From Solirubrobacteraceae bacterium (GTDB lineage Bacteria; Actinomycetota; Thermoleophilia; Solirubrobacterales; Solirubrobacteraceae), in assembly GCA_024710825.1 (NCBI GenBank), contig JANJUA010000401.1:1-5420 (forward strand): a stretch of DNA of 5,420 nucleotides, read 5' to 3'. Made by a program: the position numbers and the translations under genes. The notes under the pieces are model-generated. The model did no database searches, had not been told where the DNA came from, and worked only from the letters and a program-made list of their open reading frames with translations. Positions 1-5,286 of this stretch are shown in pieces. Positions within the stretch are counted from its first letter, which is position 1. The number at the start of each line of letters is the position of its first letter.

Positions 1-125
1 ACAAGGTCGTGAACTTCGGCGGGCTCGCCCAGGTGGGGCAGATCGTGCCGGTCGAGATCACCGGGGCGACGTCGCAGACGCTCTCGGGCGAGATGTCGCT
101 GCTCGCCGTCGCCGACGCTCGCTAG
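1..125 (+). CDS. miaB: tRNA-2-methylthio-N6-dimethylallyladenosine synthase MiaB, C-terminal fragment
   Basis: Only the last 40 codons are present (reading from base 3, stop TAG at 123-125); the gene begins left of the window. The fragment starts KVVNFGGLAQVGQIVPVEIT and continues with a TLSGE segment. This is the pattern of the small beta-barrel TRAM domain that closes MiaB proteins (V-V-N/H-F, then G-x-x-V-x-V-x-I-T, then L-x-GE). MiaB is a radical SAM enzyme with two 4Fe-4S clusters that adds a methylthio group to C2 of i6A37 in tRNAs; the TRAM domain helps bind the tRNA. The catalytic domains are not visible, so a related methylthiotransferase (RimO or MtaB) is possible. The VVNF wording and the presence of miaA nearby favour MiaB, because miaB upstream of miaA-dapF is a common actinobacterial order. 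The next gene on this strand starts about 38 nt downstream. Confidence 0.82.
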   Translation, partial: KVVNFGGLAQVGQIVPVEITGATSQTLSGEMSLLAVADAR

Positions 126-150
126 GCGGTCGGTCCGTCCGACGGCGACG

Positions 151-164
151 CGAACATGTGTTCG
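151..164. promoter_or_regulatory. Perfect SOS box (LexA-binding site)
   Basis: The sequence CGAACATGTGTTCG matches the Bacillus/actinobacterial SOS-box consensus CGAAC-R-N-R-Y-GTTCG at every position. The inverted half-sites CGAACA and TGTTCG are perfect and separated by TG. The box lies between miaB and the radical SAM gene, and its last base is the first base of the preferred GTG start (164). LexA bound there would block transcription starting at or just upstream of that start codon. No good -10/-35 pair is visible next to it, so the promoter it would control is not defined. No other 14-bp match was found by eye in the window. Confidence 0.72.
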
Positions 165-1213
165 TGCGCTGGGACAACCTCACCGTGGAGGCCGACGAGT
201 CGGCCCGCCTGCCGGGCTACCGCGACGGAGCCGTGGTGCGTCGCTTCTCCGCGCCCGAGGCGCTGGACACCCGCTTCTACGAGGTCCACGCGAAGTCGGC
301 GCTGAACCGGGTGCCGGAGGCCAGCGCGGTGCCGTTCCGCTGGACCGTGAACCCGTATCGGGGCTGCTCGCATGCCTGTGCTTACTGCTTCGCCCGGCCG
401 ACGCACAGGTACCTGGACTTCGACGCGGGGCGCGACTTCGAGCGCGAGATCGTCGTCAAGGTCAACGTTCCGGAGGTGCTGCGGGCGGAGCTGCGGCGGC
501 CGTCGTGGAAGGGCGAGCACGTCGCCATGGGGACGAACACCGACCCCTACCAGTGGGTGGAGGGGCGCTACCGGCTGATGCCGGGGATCTGGGAGGCGCT
601 GCGCGACGCGCGCAACCCCTGCTCGGTGCTGACGAAGTCGCCGCTGCTGCTGCGCGACCTGGGGCTGATGCGGGAGGTCGCGGCGGTGGCGCCGATCAGC
701 GCGAACCTCTCGATCCCGACGATCGACGAGCGGGCCTGGCGTGCCAGCGAGCCGCACACGCCGCATCCGCGGGCGCGGATGGAGGCGGTGGGGGAGCTCA
801 ACCGAGCCGGGATCCCGTGCGGAGTCCTGGTGGCGCCGCTCATGCCGGGGATCAACGACGCGCCCGAGCAGGTCGAGCGCATCCTCTCGCTGGCGGCCGA
901 GAACGGGGCGACGGGCATCGGTGGCATCGCGCTGCATCTGCGCGGCGAGGTACGGGCGATCTTCCTCGATTGGCTGCGGTCCTACCGGCCGGATCTCGTG
1001 GAGCGCTACGAGGCGCTGTACGCGCGCGGGGCGTACGCGCCGAAGGCGGAGCGCGAGCGCCTCATGCGCCTGGTGCGCGACGGGCCGGTGCCGTCGCTGC
1101 CGTCGCCGACCGAGGACCACCGCGGCGTCCGGCGCCGGGGCCTCGCAGCGCCGCCGGAGAACCCACCGCGCGAGCGACGCGGCCGCCCGGAGGTCCAGCA
1201 GGCGCTGTTCTGA
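164..1213 (+). CDS. Rv2578c-family radical SAM protein (SplB-like), probably DNA-damage regulated
   Basis: A 349-residue protein of the Rv2578c family, related to COG1533/spore photoproduct lyase-like radical SAM enzymes. The cluster motif CSHACAYC gives C68, C72 and C75 in a CX3CX2C arrangement, for a 4Fe-4S cluster that reductively cleaves S-adenosylmethionine. Further family blocks are KSALNRVPEASAVPFRW before the cluster, CFARPTHRYLDF after it, GTNTDPYQWVEGRYRLMPGI, and a late LHLRGEVRAIFLDWL. The substrate is unknown; relatives suggest nucleic-acid chemistry but do not prove it. From about residue 300 the chain becomes a Pro/Arg/Glu-rich, probably disordered tail that ends QQALF at the extreme C-terminus, a QxxLF sliding-clamp-type peptide. 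I chose GTG 164 because it yields MRWDNL, the N-terminus I recall for this family. GTG 158, two codons earlier, is possible but lies inside the SOS box. There is no Shine-Dalgarno sequence, so a leaderless or coupled start is likely. The gene is co-directional with miaB. Confidence 0.85.
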   Translation: MRWDNLTVEADESARLPGYRDGAVVRRFSAPEALDTRFYEVHAKSALNRVPEASAVPFRWTVNPYRGCSHACAYCFARPTHRYLDFDAGRDFEREIVVKVNVPEVLRAELRRPSWKGEHVAMGTNTDPYQWVEGRYRLMPGIWEALRDARNPCSVLTKSPLLLRDLGLMREVAAVAPISANLSIPTIDERAWRASEPHTPHPRARMEAVGELNRAGIPCGVLVAPLMPGINDAPEQVERILSLAAENGATGIGGIALHLRGEVRAIFLDWLRSYRPDLVERYEALYARGAYAPKAERERLMRLVRDGPVPSLPSPTEDHRGVRRRGLAAPPENPPRERRGRPEVQQALF

Positions 1214-1424
1214 ACGCGCGCCCGCCCGGCCGCCGCTTCGCACCGCCGGCCCGGCGTCGCCCTCCGGCGCCGCCCGCGGTTCCGGCGGTCCGTCGCTTCG
1301 CTCGCCGGCATCCTCGTCTCAGTCCACCAACAGCGGCGCCGACGATGCTGCCGCGCCGTCCTCGTGGGCCGGCAGCCAGTTGCGCGCCGTCACGCGCCAG
1401 CGGTCCCCCGGTCGTCCCCGCGGC
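1214..1424. other. Convergent intergenic spacer, no recognised gene
   Basis: These 211 GC-rich bases lie between the stop of the radical SAM gene and the stop of the opposite-strand SDR gene. A short inverted repeat, CGCCGGCCCGGCG at 1244-1256, could form a 5-bp hairpin and might help end transcription of the radical SAM gene, but no T-tract follows. On the minus strand a short open frame ending at a TGA at 1319-1321 reads through VTARNWLPAHEDG; its only nearby start (GTG 1393) would give 24 codons. I see no domain, tRNA or mobile-element signature. Confidence 0.5.
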
Positions 1425-2222
1425 TCAGCGCTTGTCCCGCTGCCCGGCGGCGACGTCGCTGGCGACCTTCCCGCCGCCCAGGCGCCGGGTGACGCTCGCG
1501 GCGACGTCGGGCAGGACCTGGGAGAACAGCGTCCCCCCGCGCAGCGCCAGCGGCGCGACGTCGACCTCGCCCTTGTCGTGCTCGACCGCCCGCACCGTCG
1601 CCTCGGCGACCTCGACAGGCGTCCGAGTCCCCACGCCCGGCGGCAGCTTGGCGCCGGCGTCGTGGAACATGCCGGCCTCCCTGATGAAGCCGGGAAAGAT
1701 CGTCGAGACCCCCACGCCGCGCTCGCGCCAGTCCGCCCGCAGCGCCATCCCGAACCCGCGGAGGCCGAACTTGGTCGCGGAGTAGAGCGCCGTGCCGGCC
1801 GGCGCGGCCTTTCCGTTCAGCGACGACATGAGCACGATGTGGCCGCCGCCGCGAGCCGCCATCGCCGGGGCGAGCGCCCGGGCCAGCACGATCGGCGAGC
1901 GCAGGTTGACGTCCAGCGCGCGGTCGATCTCCTCGACGGAGAAGCTGTCGATCTGCCCCGACGCGGGCAGGCCGGCGTTGGCGACGAGGACGTCGACGTC
2001 GCCCGCGTCGGCGATGAGCCGGTCGACCTCGTCGGACGCCGCCAGGTCCACCGCGAGCGTGCGGGCGCCGCCGGGCAGCGACTCGGCGAGCGGCTCGAGC
2101 ACGTCGATGCGGCGACCCGTCAGGACGAGCTGCGCGCCGCGCGCGGCGAACGCGCGCGCGAGCGCTTGGCCGATCCCGCCGGTCGCGCCGGTGATGAGCA
2201 CGGTCTTGCCCGAGAGCTCCAT
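1425..2222 (-). CDS. Classical short-chain dehydrogenase/reductase (SDR)
   Basis: A 265-residue Rossmann-fold oxidoreductase of normal length for classical SDRs. The cofactor motif TGATGGIG is at residues 11-18. Two arginines after the second beta strand (LTGRR, R37-R38) suggest NADP(H) preference. The NAG motif is at 82-84. The catalytic tetrad is complete: N106, S134 (in LMSS), Y147 and K151 (YSATK). The PG motif at 177-178 follows. The substrate cannot be deduced. No signal peptide or membrane segment is visible, so it should be cytosolic. The start ATG at 2222 gives MELSGKTVLITG, the expected spacing before the glycine motif; the same frame stays open far upstream on this strand, but that part is antisense to miaA and is not protein-like. 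The gene is transcribed against its neighbours and is divergent from miaA. A TAGGGT element just upstream could be its -10. Confidence 0.9.
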   Translation of the reverse strand: MELSGKTVLITGATGGIGQALARAFAARGAQLVLTGRRIDVLEPLAESLPGGARTLAVDLAASDEVDRLIADAGDVDVLVANAGLPASGQIDSFSVEEIDRALDVNLRSPIVLARALAPAMAARGGGHIVLMSSLNGKAAPAGTALYSATKFGLRGFGMALRADWRERGVGVSTIFPGFIREAGMFHDAGAKLPPGVGTRTPVEVAEATVRAVEHDKGEVDVAPLALRGGTLFSQVLPDVAASVTRRLGGGKVASDVAAGQRDKR

Positions 2223-2232
2223 TGCGAGCGGC

Positions 2233-2238
2233 ACCCTA
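2233..2238 (-). promoter_or_regulatory. Candidate -10 element of the SDR gene
   Basis: On the minus strand TAGGGT fits the actinobacterial -10 pattern TANNNT and ends 10 nt before the ATG at 2222. A transcript starting 6-8 nt after it would have a leader of only a few bases, in line with the absence of a Shine-Dalgarno sequence. No convincing -35 is visible. The support is only motif and spacing in one of the few AT-containing spots here. Confidence 0.3.
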
Positions 2239-2334
2239 TCTGGCGGCGGGACCGCCCGGCGCCGGCCGGCGGCACGGGCGGCGCCGCTCAGCGCACAGGC
2301 GCCCGCGGCGCCGAAGCCGCCCACGTCCCCGCCG

Positions 2335-2385
2335 CGACGTGCGCTCCCTTGGCATCCAAGAGCGGGGGAAAGGGAGCGCACGTCG
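2335..2385. repeat. Perfect 16-bp inverted repeat with 19-nt spacer
   Basis: The left arm CGACGTGCGCTCCCTT (2335-2350) and the right arm AAGGGAGCGCACGTCG (2370-2385) are exact reverse complements. The element sits in the divergent region between the SDR and miaA genes, about 113 bp from the SDR start and 66 bp from the miaA start. As RNA it would form a very stable stem-loop. A competing smaller fold exists inside it: CTTGG/CCAAG (2348-2352 with 2356-2360), extended by CGCT/AGCG (2342-2345 with 2361-2364). No T-tract follows on either strand, so a classical intrinsic terminator is unlikely. It could be a shared operator, a leader structure or a copy of a dispersed genomic repeat; the sequence alone does not decide. 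Confidence 0.75.
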
Positions 2386-2430
2386 GGCCGGCGGTGCGGT
2401 CCGAGAGCACCCGATCGGCGGCCCCGACGG

Positions 2431-2450
2431 GCGGCCGCCATACTGGCCGC
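2431..2450 (+). promoter_or_regulatory. Inverted repeat and candidate -10 abutting the miaA start
   Basis: GCGGCC (2431-2436) and GGCCGC (2445-2450) form a perfect 6-bp inverted repeat with an 8-nt centre, and the right arm ends one base before the miaA GTG. The centre contains CATACT (2439-2444), a 4-of-6 match to TATAAT whose last T is 7 nt before the start codon. That is the spacing expected for leaderless transcription, and no Shine-Dalgarno sequence is present. The repeat could be an operator over this -10, or, in a longer transcript, a hairpin next to the start codon. There is no visible -35. Confidence 0.3.
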
Positions 2451-3374
2451 GTGCCCGCCGACCCCGCCACGCCCGTCGTCCTCGCCGTCTTCGGCCCCAC
2501 CGGCGTCGGCAAGACCGCCCTCGCCATCGCGCTCGCCGACGTGCTGCGCGCGCGCGGCGACGATCCGGTCGCGGTCTCCGCCGACGCGCTGCAGGTCTAC
2601 CGGGGGCTCGAGCTGCTGACCGGCGTAGCCACGCCGGCGCAGCAGCGGCGGCTCGAGCACCGGCTCGTCTCGTTCGTCCCGATCGACGCGCGCTTCTCTG
2701 TCGCCGAGCACGCGCGGCTCGCCCACGCCGAGATCGACGGCCTCCTCGCCGCCGGTCGGACGCCGATCGTCGTCGGCGGCACCGGTCTCTACCTGCGCGC
2801 CGCGCTGGCCGAGCTCGAGCTGCGTCCCGCCGCGCCGGATGAGGTCCGCGCCCGCTGGACCGACGCTCTGCGCAGCGAGGGCGCGCCCGCGCTCCACGCC
2901 GAGCTGACCAGACGAGCGCCCCACGCGGCGGCAGGCGTCTCGCCCAACGACGCGCACCGGATCGTCCGCCTGCTGGAGCTCCACGAGCTCGGAGAGCTCG
3001 AGCCGCCCGCGACCGAGCAGCCGAATCAGCTCTGGACCGAGCAGACCCGCCGGCCGACGCGCCTGCTCGGCGTCACGATGGACCGCGACGCGCTCTACGC
3101 CCGCATCGACGCCCGGGTCGACGCGATGGTCGCCGCCGGCGCCGCCGAGGAGGTTCGGGCCGCGCACGTCGCGGGAGCATCGGAGACCGCCCGCAAGGCG
3201 CTCGGCTTCGAGCAGCTCCTGGCCGGGGACGTCGACGCGATGAAGCGCCGTACCCGCAACTACGCCCGCCGCCAGCTCACCTGGCTGCGCAAGCTGCCCG
3301 CCGTCGAGCTCGTCGACCTGACGGAGCGCACGCCCGAGGACGCCGCCCGCGAGCTACTGTCGTCGGCCGCATGA
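2451..3374 (+). CDS. miaA: tRNA dimethylallyltransferase MiaA
   Basis: A 307-residue enzyme, the usual length for MiaA, that transfers the dimethylallyl group from DMAPP to N6 of A37 in tRNAs reading UNN codons. The product i6A37 is the substrate of MiaB, whose gene ends at the left edge of the window. Visible signatures: P-loop GPTGVGKT at residues 15-22; SADALQVYRG with the likely catalytic aspartate D45; VVGGTGLYLRA at 107-117; NDAHRIVRLLE at 166-176; and the C-terminal RTRNYARRQLTWLRK block at 267-281, a MiaA hallmark. The segment where many homologues have PHHL reads EHRL here, a mild divergence that I take to be lineage wording. The GTG start at 2451 is chosen because it gives a short lead-in to the P-loop strand. 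There is no Shine-Dalgarno sequence, so translation is probably leaderless. The stop overlaps the dapF start (ATGA), implying one transcript with translational coupling. Confidence 0.95.
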   Translation: MPADPATPVVLAVFGPTGVGKTALAIALADVLRARGDDPVAVSADALQVYRGLELLTGVATPAQQRRLEHRLVSFVPIDARFSVAEHARLAHAEIDGLLAAGRTPIVVGGTGLYLRAALAELELRPAAPDEVRARWTDALRSEGAPALHAELTRRAPHAAAGVSPNDAHRIVRLLELHELGELEPPATEQPNQLWTEQTRRPTRLLGVTMDRDALYARIDARVDAMVAAGAAEEVRAAHVAGASETARKALGFEQLLAGDVDAMKRRTRNYARRQLTWLRKLPAVELVDLTERTPEDAARELLSSAA

Positions 3375-4201
3375 GCATGCTGCGCTTCGAGAAATGGCAG
3401 GCGCTCGGCAACGACTACCTCGTGGTCGAGGCCGACGACCTGCCCGACGGGCTGCTGACCGAGGAGCAGATCCGCCACCTCTGCCACCGGCACTTCGGCG
3501 TGGGCGCGGACGGCGTGCTGCTGCTCGCTCGCACCGACGAGCCCGGCTTCGTGGCCGACCTGAGGATCTTCAACCCCGACGGCTCGGAGGCCGAGCTGTC
3601 CGGCAACGGCGCGCGCGAGGCGATCATGTACCTGCACCGCCGGGGCTGGACGGACCGGCGCCAGTTCTCGATCCGCACCGTCGCCGGCGAGATCCGCCCG
3701 ACGATCCTCGACGACACCCGCTGCACCGTCGACATGGGGCGCGCGCGGCTGCGCAGCGAGCGCGACCACCCCTGCGGCGCCGCCGACGGCCGGGGCGAGG
3801 TGGAGGGCCACGCCTTCCAGTTCGTCCAGATCGGCAACCCGCAGTGCGCGATCGCGGTGCCGGGCGGGCTCGCGGAGCTCGAGGCGCTCGACCTCCGGGC
3901 CATCGGCCCGCGCATCGAGCGCAGCCCGCTGTTTCCCAACCGCACGAACGTGTCGTTCTACGCGCCGATCGACGCGGCCACGATCCGCGCTCGGATCTTC
4001 GAGCGCGGCGTGGGCGAGACGCTGTCCAGCGGCACGGGCGCCACCGGGGCAGCCGTCGCCCACGTTCTGCGCGGCGGCGACTCGCCCGTGACCGTGCGGC
4101 TCGACGGCGGGGAGCTGCTCGTCGACGTGGAGGAGGACCTGCACGTCGACCTCACCGGTTGGGCGATCCCCGTGTTCGCCGGGGAGATCGAGCTGGGCTG
4201 A
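3371..4201 (+). CDS. dapF: DapF-family diaminopimelate epimerase homologue lacking both catalytic cysteines
   Basis: A 276-residue, full-length member of the DapF family, whose usual reaction is LL-DAP to meso-DAP by a cofactor-independent two-base mechanism using two cysteines. Family blocks are intact: ALGNDYLVVE (11-20, N14), FGVGADGVLLL (42-52), FNPDGSEAE (67-75, N68), GNP (155-157, N156), RTNVSFY (191-197, N193) and ERGVGET (211-217, E211-R212). The first catalytic Cys (C73 in well-studied DapF) is S77 in AELSGNGAR. The second (C217) is S220 in TLSSGTG. The histidine that normally follows GNP (H159) is Q158. The two serines use different codons (TCC and AGC), so they arose separately, and the frame is otherwise undamaged. 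The fold and substrate pocket should be kept; epimerase activity is uncertain. The ATG overlaps the miaA stop by 4 bp. The dapD gene converges on its 3' end. Confidence 0.85.
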   Translation: MSMLRFEKWQALGNDYLVVEADDLPDGLLTEEQIRHLCHRHFGVGADGVLLLARTDEPGFVADLRIFNPDGSEAELSGNGAREAIMYLHRRGWTDRRQFSIRTVAGEIRPTILDDTRCTVDMGRARLRSERDHPCGAADGRGEVEGHAFQFVQIGNPQCAIAVPGGLAELEALDLRAIGPRIERSPLFPNRTNVSFYAPIDAATIRARIFERGVGETLSSGTGATGAAVAHVLRGGDSPVTVRLDGGELLVDVEEDLHVDLTGWAIPVFAGEIELG

Positions 4202-4215
4202 CCGCCGCGCGGCGG
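4202..4215. terminator. Palindrome in the dapF/dapD convergent gap, possible bidirectional terminator
   Basis: CCGCCGCGCGGCGG is fully self-complementary. It starts directly after the dapF stop and lies 6 bp from the end of the dapD stop. As RNA from either strand it can form a 5-bp GC stem with a 4-nt loop. The whole gap is only 20 bp, so it is the only room for ending both transcripts. There is no T-tract, and GC palindromes are common in DNA this rich, so the call is tentative. Confidence 0.35.
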
Positions 4216-4221
4216 GCCGGC

Positions 4222-5148
4222 CTAGTTCGCGTGCAGGACGGCGTTCAGGCCGCCCCAGCTCCCGGTCCGCGTCAGCGCGACCACCGCCCCGGAGACGCTG
4301 TCGCGCCGGAACAGGAGGTTCGCCGCGCCCGACAGCGCGCGCGCCTTGACGACTTCGCCGTCGGGGAGCGTCACCCGCGTGCCGGCGGTGAGGTAGAGCC
4401 CGGCCTCGACGACGCAGTCGTCGCCGAGCGAGATCCCCAACCCGGCGTTGGCGCCCAGCAGGCAGCGCTCGCCGAGCGCGATCACCTCGCGGCCACCGCC
4501 GGAGAGCGTGCCCATGATCGACGCGCCGCCGCCGATGTCGGTGCCGTCGCCCACCACGACGCCCGCGCTGATGCGGCCCTCGACCATCGACGCGCCGAGC
4601 GTCCCGGCGTTGAAGTTCACGAAGCCCTCGTGCATGACCGTGGTGCCTTCGGCGAGGTGGGCGCCGAGCCGGACGCGGTCGGCGTCGGCGATCCGCACGC
4701 CGCTGGGCACCACGTAGTCGCTCATGCGTGGGAACTTGTCGACGGACGTGACGGCGAGCGGCGTGCCGGCGATCCGGGCGCGCAGGCGCGCCTCGTCGAG
4801 GCGGTCGGCGGCGACCGGTCCGAGCGACGTCCACGCGACGTTGACCAGCACCCCGAAGACGCCGTCGAGCGACAGCCCGTGCGGCGCCACGAGCCGGTGC
4901 GACAGGAGCTGGAGACGCAGGTAGGCGTCGGCGGGATCGGCGGGCGGTGCGGAGAGGTCGGCGATGCGCGTCGTGACCGGCTCGACGCGCACGCCGCGCA
5001 GCTCGTCGGTCCGCGCCTCCCCGGGCAGGCCGGCGACGGGGAGGGGCTCGGCGGCCAGGGCGGGGGAGGGGTAGAAGGCCTCGAGGACGGCCCCCGACGC
5101 AAGATCGACGGTGGCGAGACCCTGGGCGGCAGCGGAGACAGCGGACAT
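4222..5148 (-). CDS. dapD: 2,3,4,5-tetrahydropyridine-2,6-dicarboxylate N-succinyltransferase, actinobacterial type
   Basis: A 308-residue enzyme, close to the roughly 317 residues of mycobacterial DapD. It transfers succinyl from succinyl-CoA to tetrahydrodipicolinate, giving N-succinyl-2-amino-6-ketopimelate, in the succinylase route to DAP and lysine. The N-terminal half holds the actinobacterial DapD blocks [17 protein letters not shown] (75-91) and [20 protein letters not shown] (136-155). The C-terminal half is a left-handed beta-helix of hexapeptide repeats: [20 protein letters not shown] (173-192), [41 protein letters not shown]. It ends LHAN, as I recall for mycobacterial DapD. E190 in MVEGR is the likely catalytic glutamate by family comparison. 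Proteins of this type are trimers. I chose the ATG at 5148 because [16 protein letters not shown] aligns with the family N-terminus; the frame stays open upstream to the window edge. There is no Shine-Dalgarno sequence; a -10-like TAGCCT 7 nt upstream suggests a leaderless mRNA. Confidence 0.96.
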   Translation of the reverse strand: MSAVSAAAQGLATVDLASGAVLEAFYPSPALAAEPLPVAGLPGEARTDELRGVRVEPVTTRIADLSAPPADPADAYLRLQLLSHRLVAPHGLSLDGVFGVLVNVAWTSLGPVAADRLDEARLRARIAGTPLAVTSVDKFPRMSDYVVPSGVRIADADRVRLGAHLAEGTTVMHEGFVNFNAGTLGASMVEGRISAGVVVGDGTDIGGGASIMGTLSGGGREVIALGERCLLGANAGLGISLGDDCVVEAGLYLTAGTRVTLPDGEVVKARALSGAANLLFRRDSVSGAVVALTRTGSWGGLNAVLHAN

Positions 5149-5155
5149 GCGGGGG

Positions 5156-5161
5156 AGGCTA
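5156..5161 (-). promoter_or_regulatory. Candidate -10 element for leaderless dapD
   Basis: The minus-strand sequence TAGCCT fits TANNNT, and its last T is exactly 7 nt before the dapD ATG at 5148, so transcription would start at the A of the start codon. The bases between are CCCCCGC, which contain no Shine-Dalgarno sequence and so agree with leaderless initiation. No -35 hexamer is evident. Confidence 0.4.
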
Positions 5162-5286
5162 GTCGCTGGCCGACGCGGTGCCCGTGGCCGATCGGCATCG
5201 CCGAACGCGCGTAGAGGGCGCCACACGTCCGGGCCGATGCGCCACAGGTCGCCGCGGAAGGAACCCGGGGCGTTGGCGTCGAGGCC

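Noticed and set aside
129..143. Small hairpin GTCGG/CCGAC after the miaB stop, considered as a terminator
   Set aside because: The stem is only 5 bp with no T-tract, which is ordinary in GC-rich spacers.
1319..1393. Short minus-strand frame ending in LLVD downstream of the SDR
   Set aside because: It gives only 24 codons from a GTG with no ribosome-binding site or recognisable family. The SDR already has a natural C-terminus, so a frameshifted extension is not supported.
1425..3167. Long minus-strand open frame that would fuse the SDR to a 300-residue N-terminal extension
   Set aside because: The upstream part is antisense to miaA, is Arg/Gly/Ala-rich with no domain signature, and the SDR has a normal N-terminus at 2222. 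GC-rich DNA has few stop codons, so such shadows are expected.
741..3374. Very long plus-strand open frame joining radical SAM, SDR-antisense and miaA regions
   Set aside because: Only the last 307 codons look like a protein (MiaA). The earlier part is out of frame with the radical SAM gene and antisense to the SDR.
3945..3958. A second CGAAC/GTTC pair resembling an SOS box inside dapF
   Set aside because: GAAC and GTTC are separated by 5 bases rather than 4, so the half-sites are out of register. The bases encode the conserved TNVSF segment of DapF, which explains them.
3371..4201. dapF as a pseudogene because of the missing cysteines
   Set aside because: The frame is complete, of normal length, coupled to miaA, and keeps all other family blocks. 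Decay would not spare these while changing just the catalytic residues.
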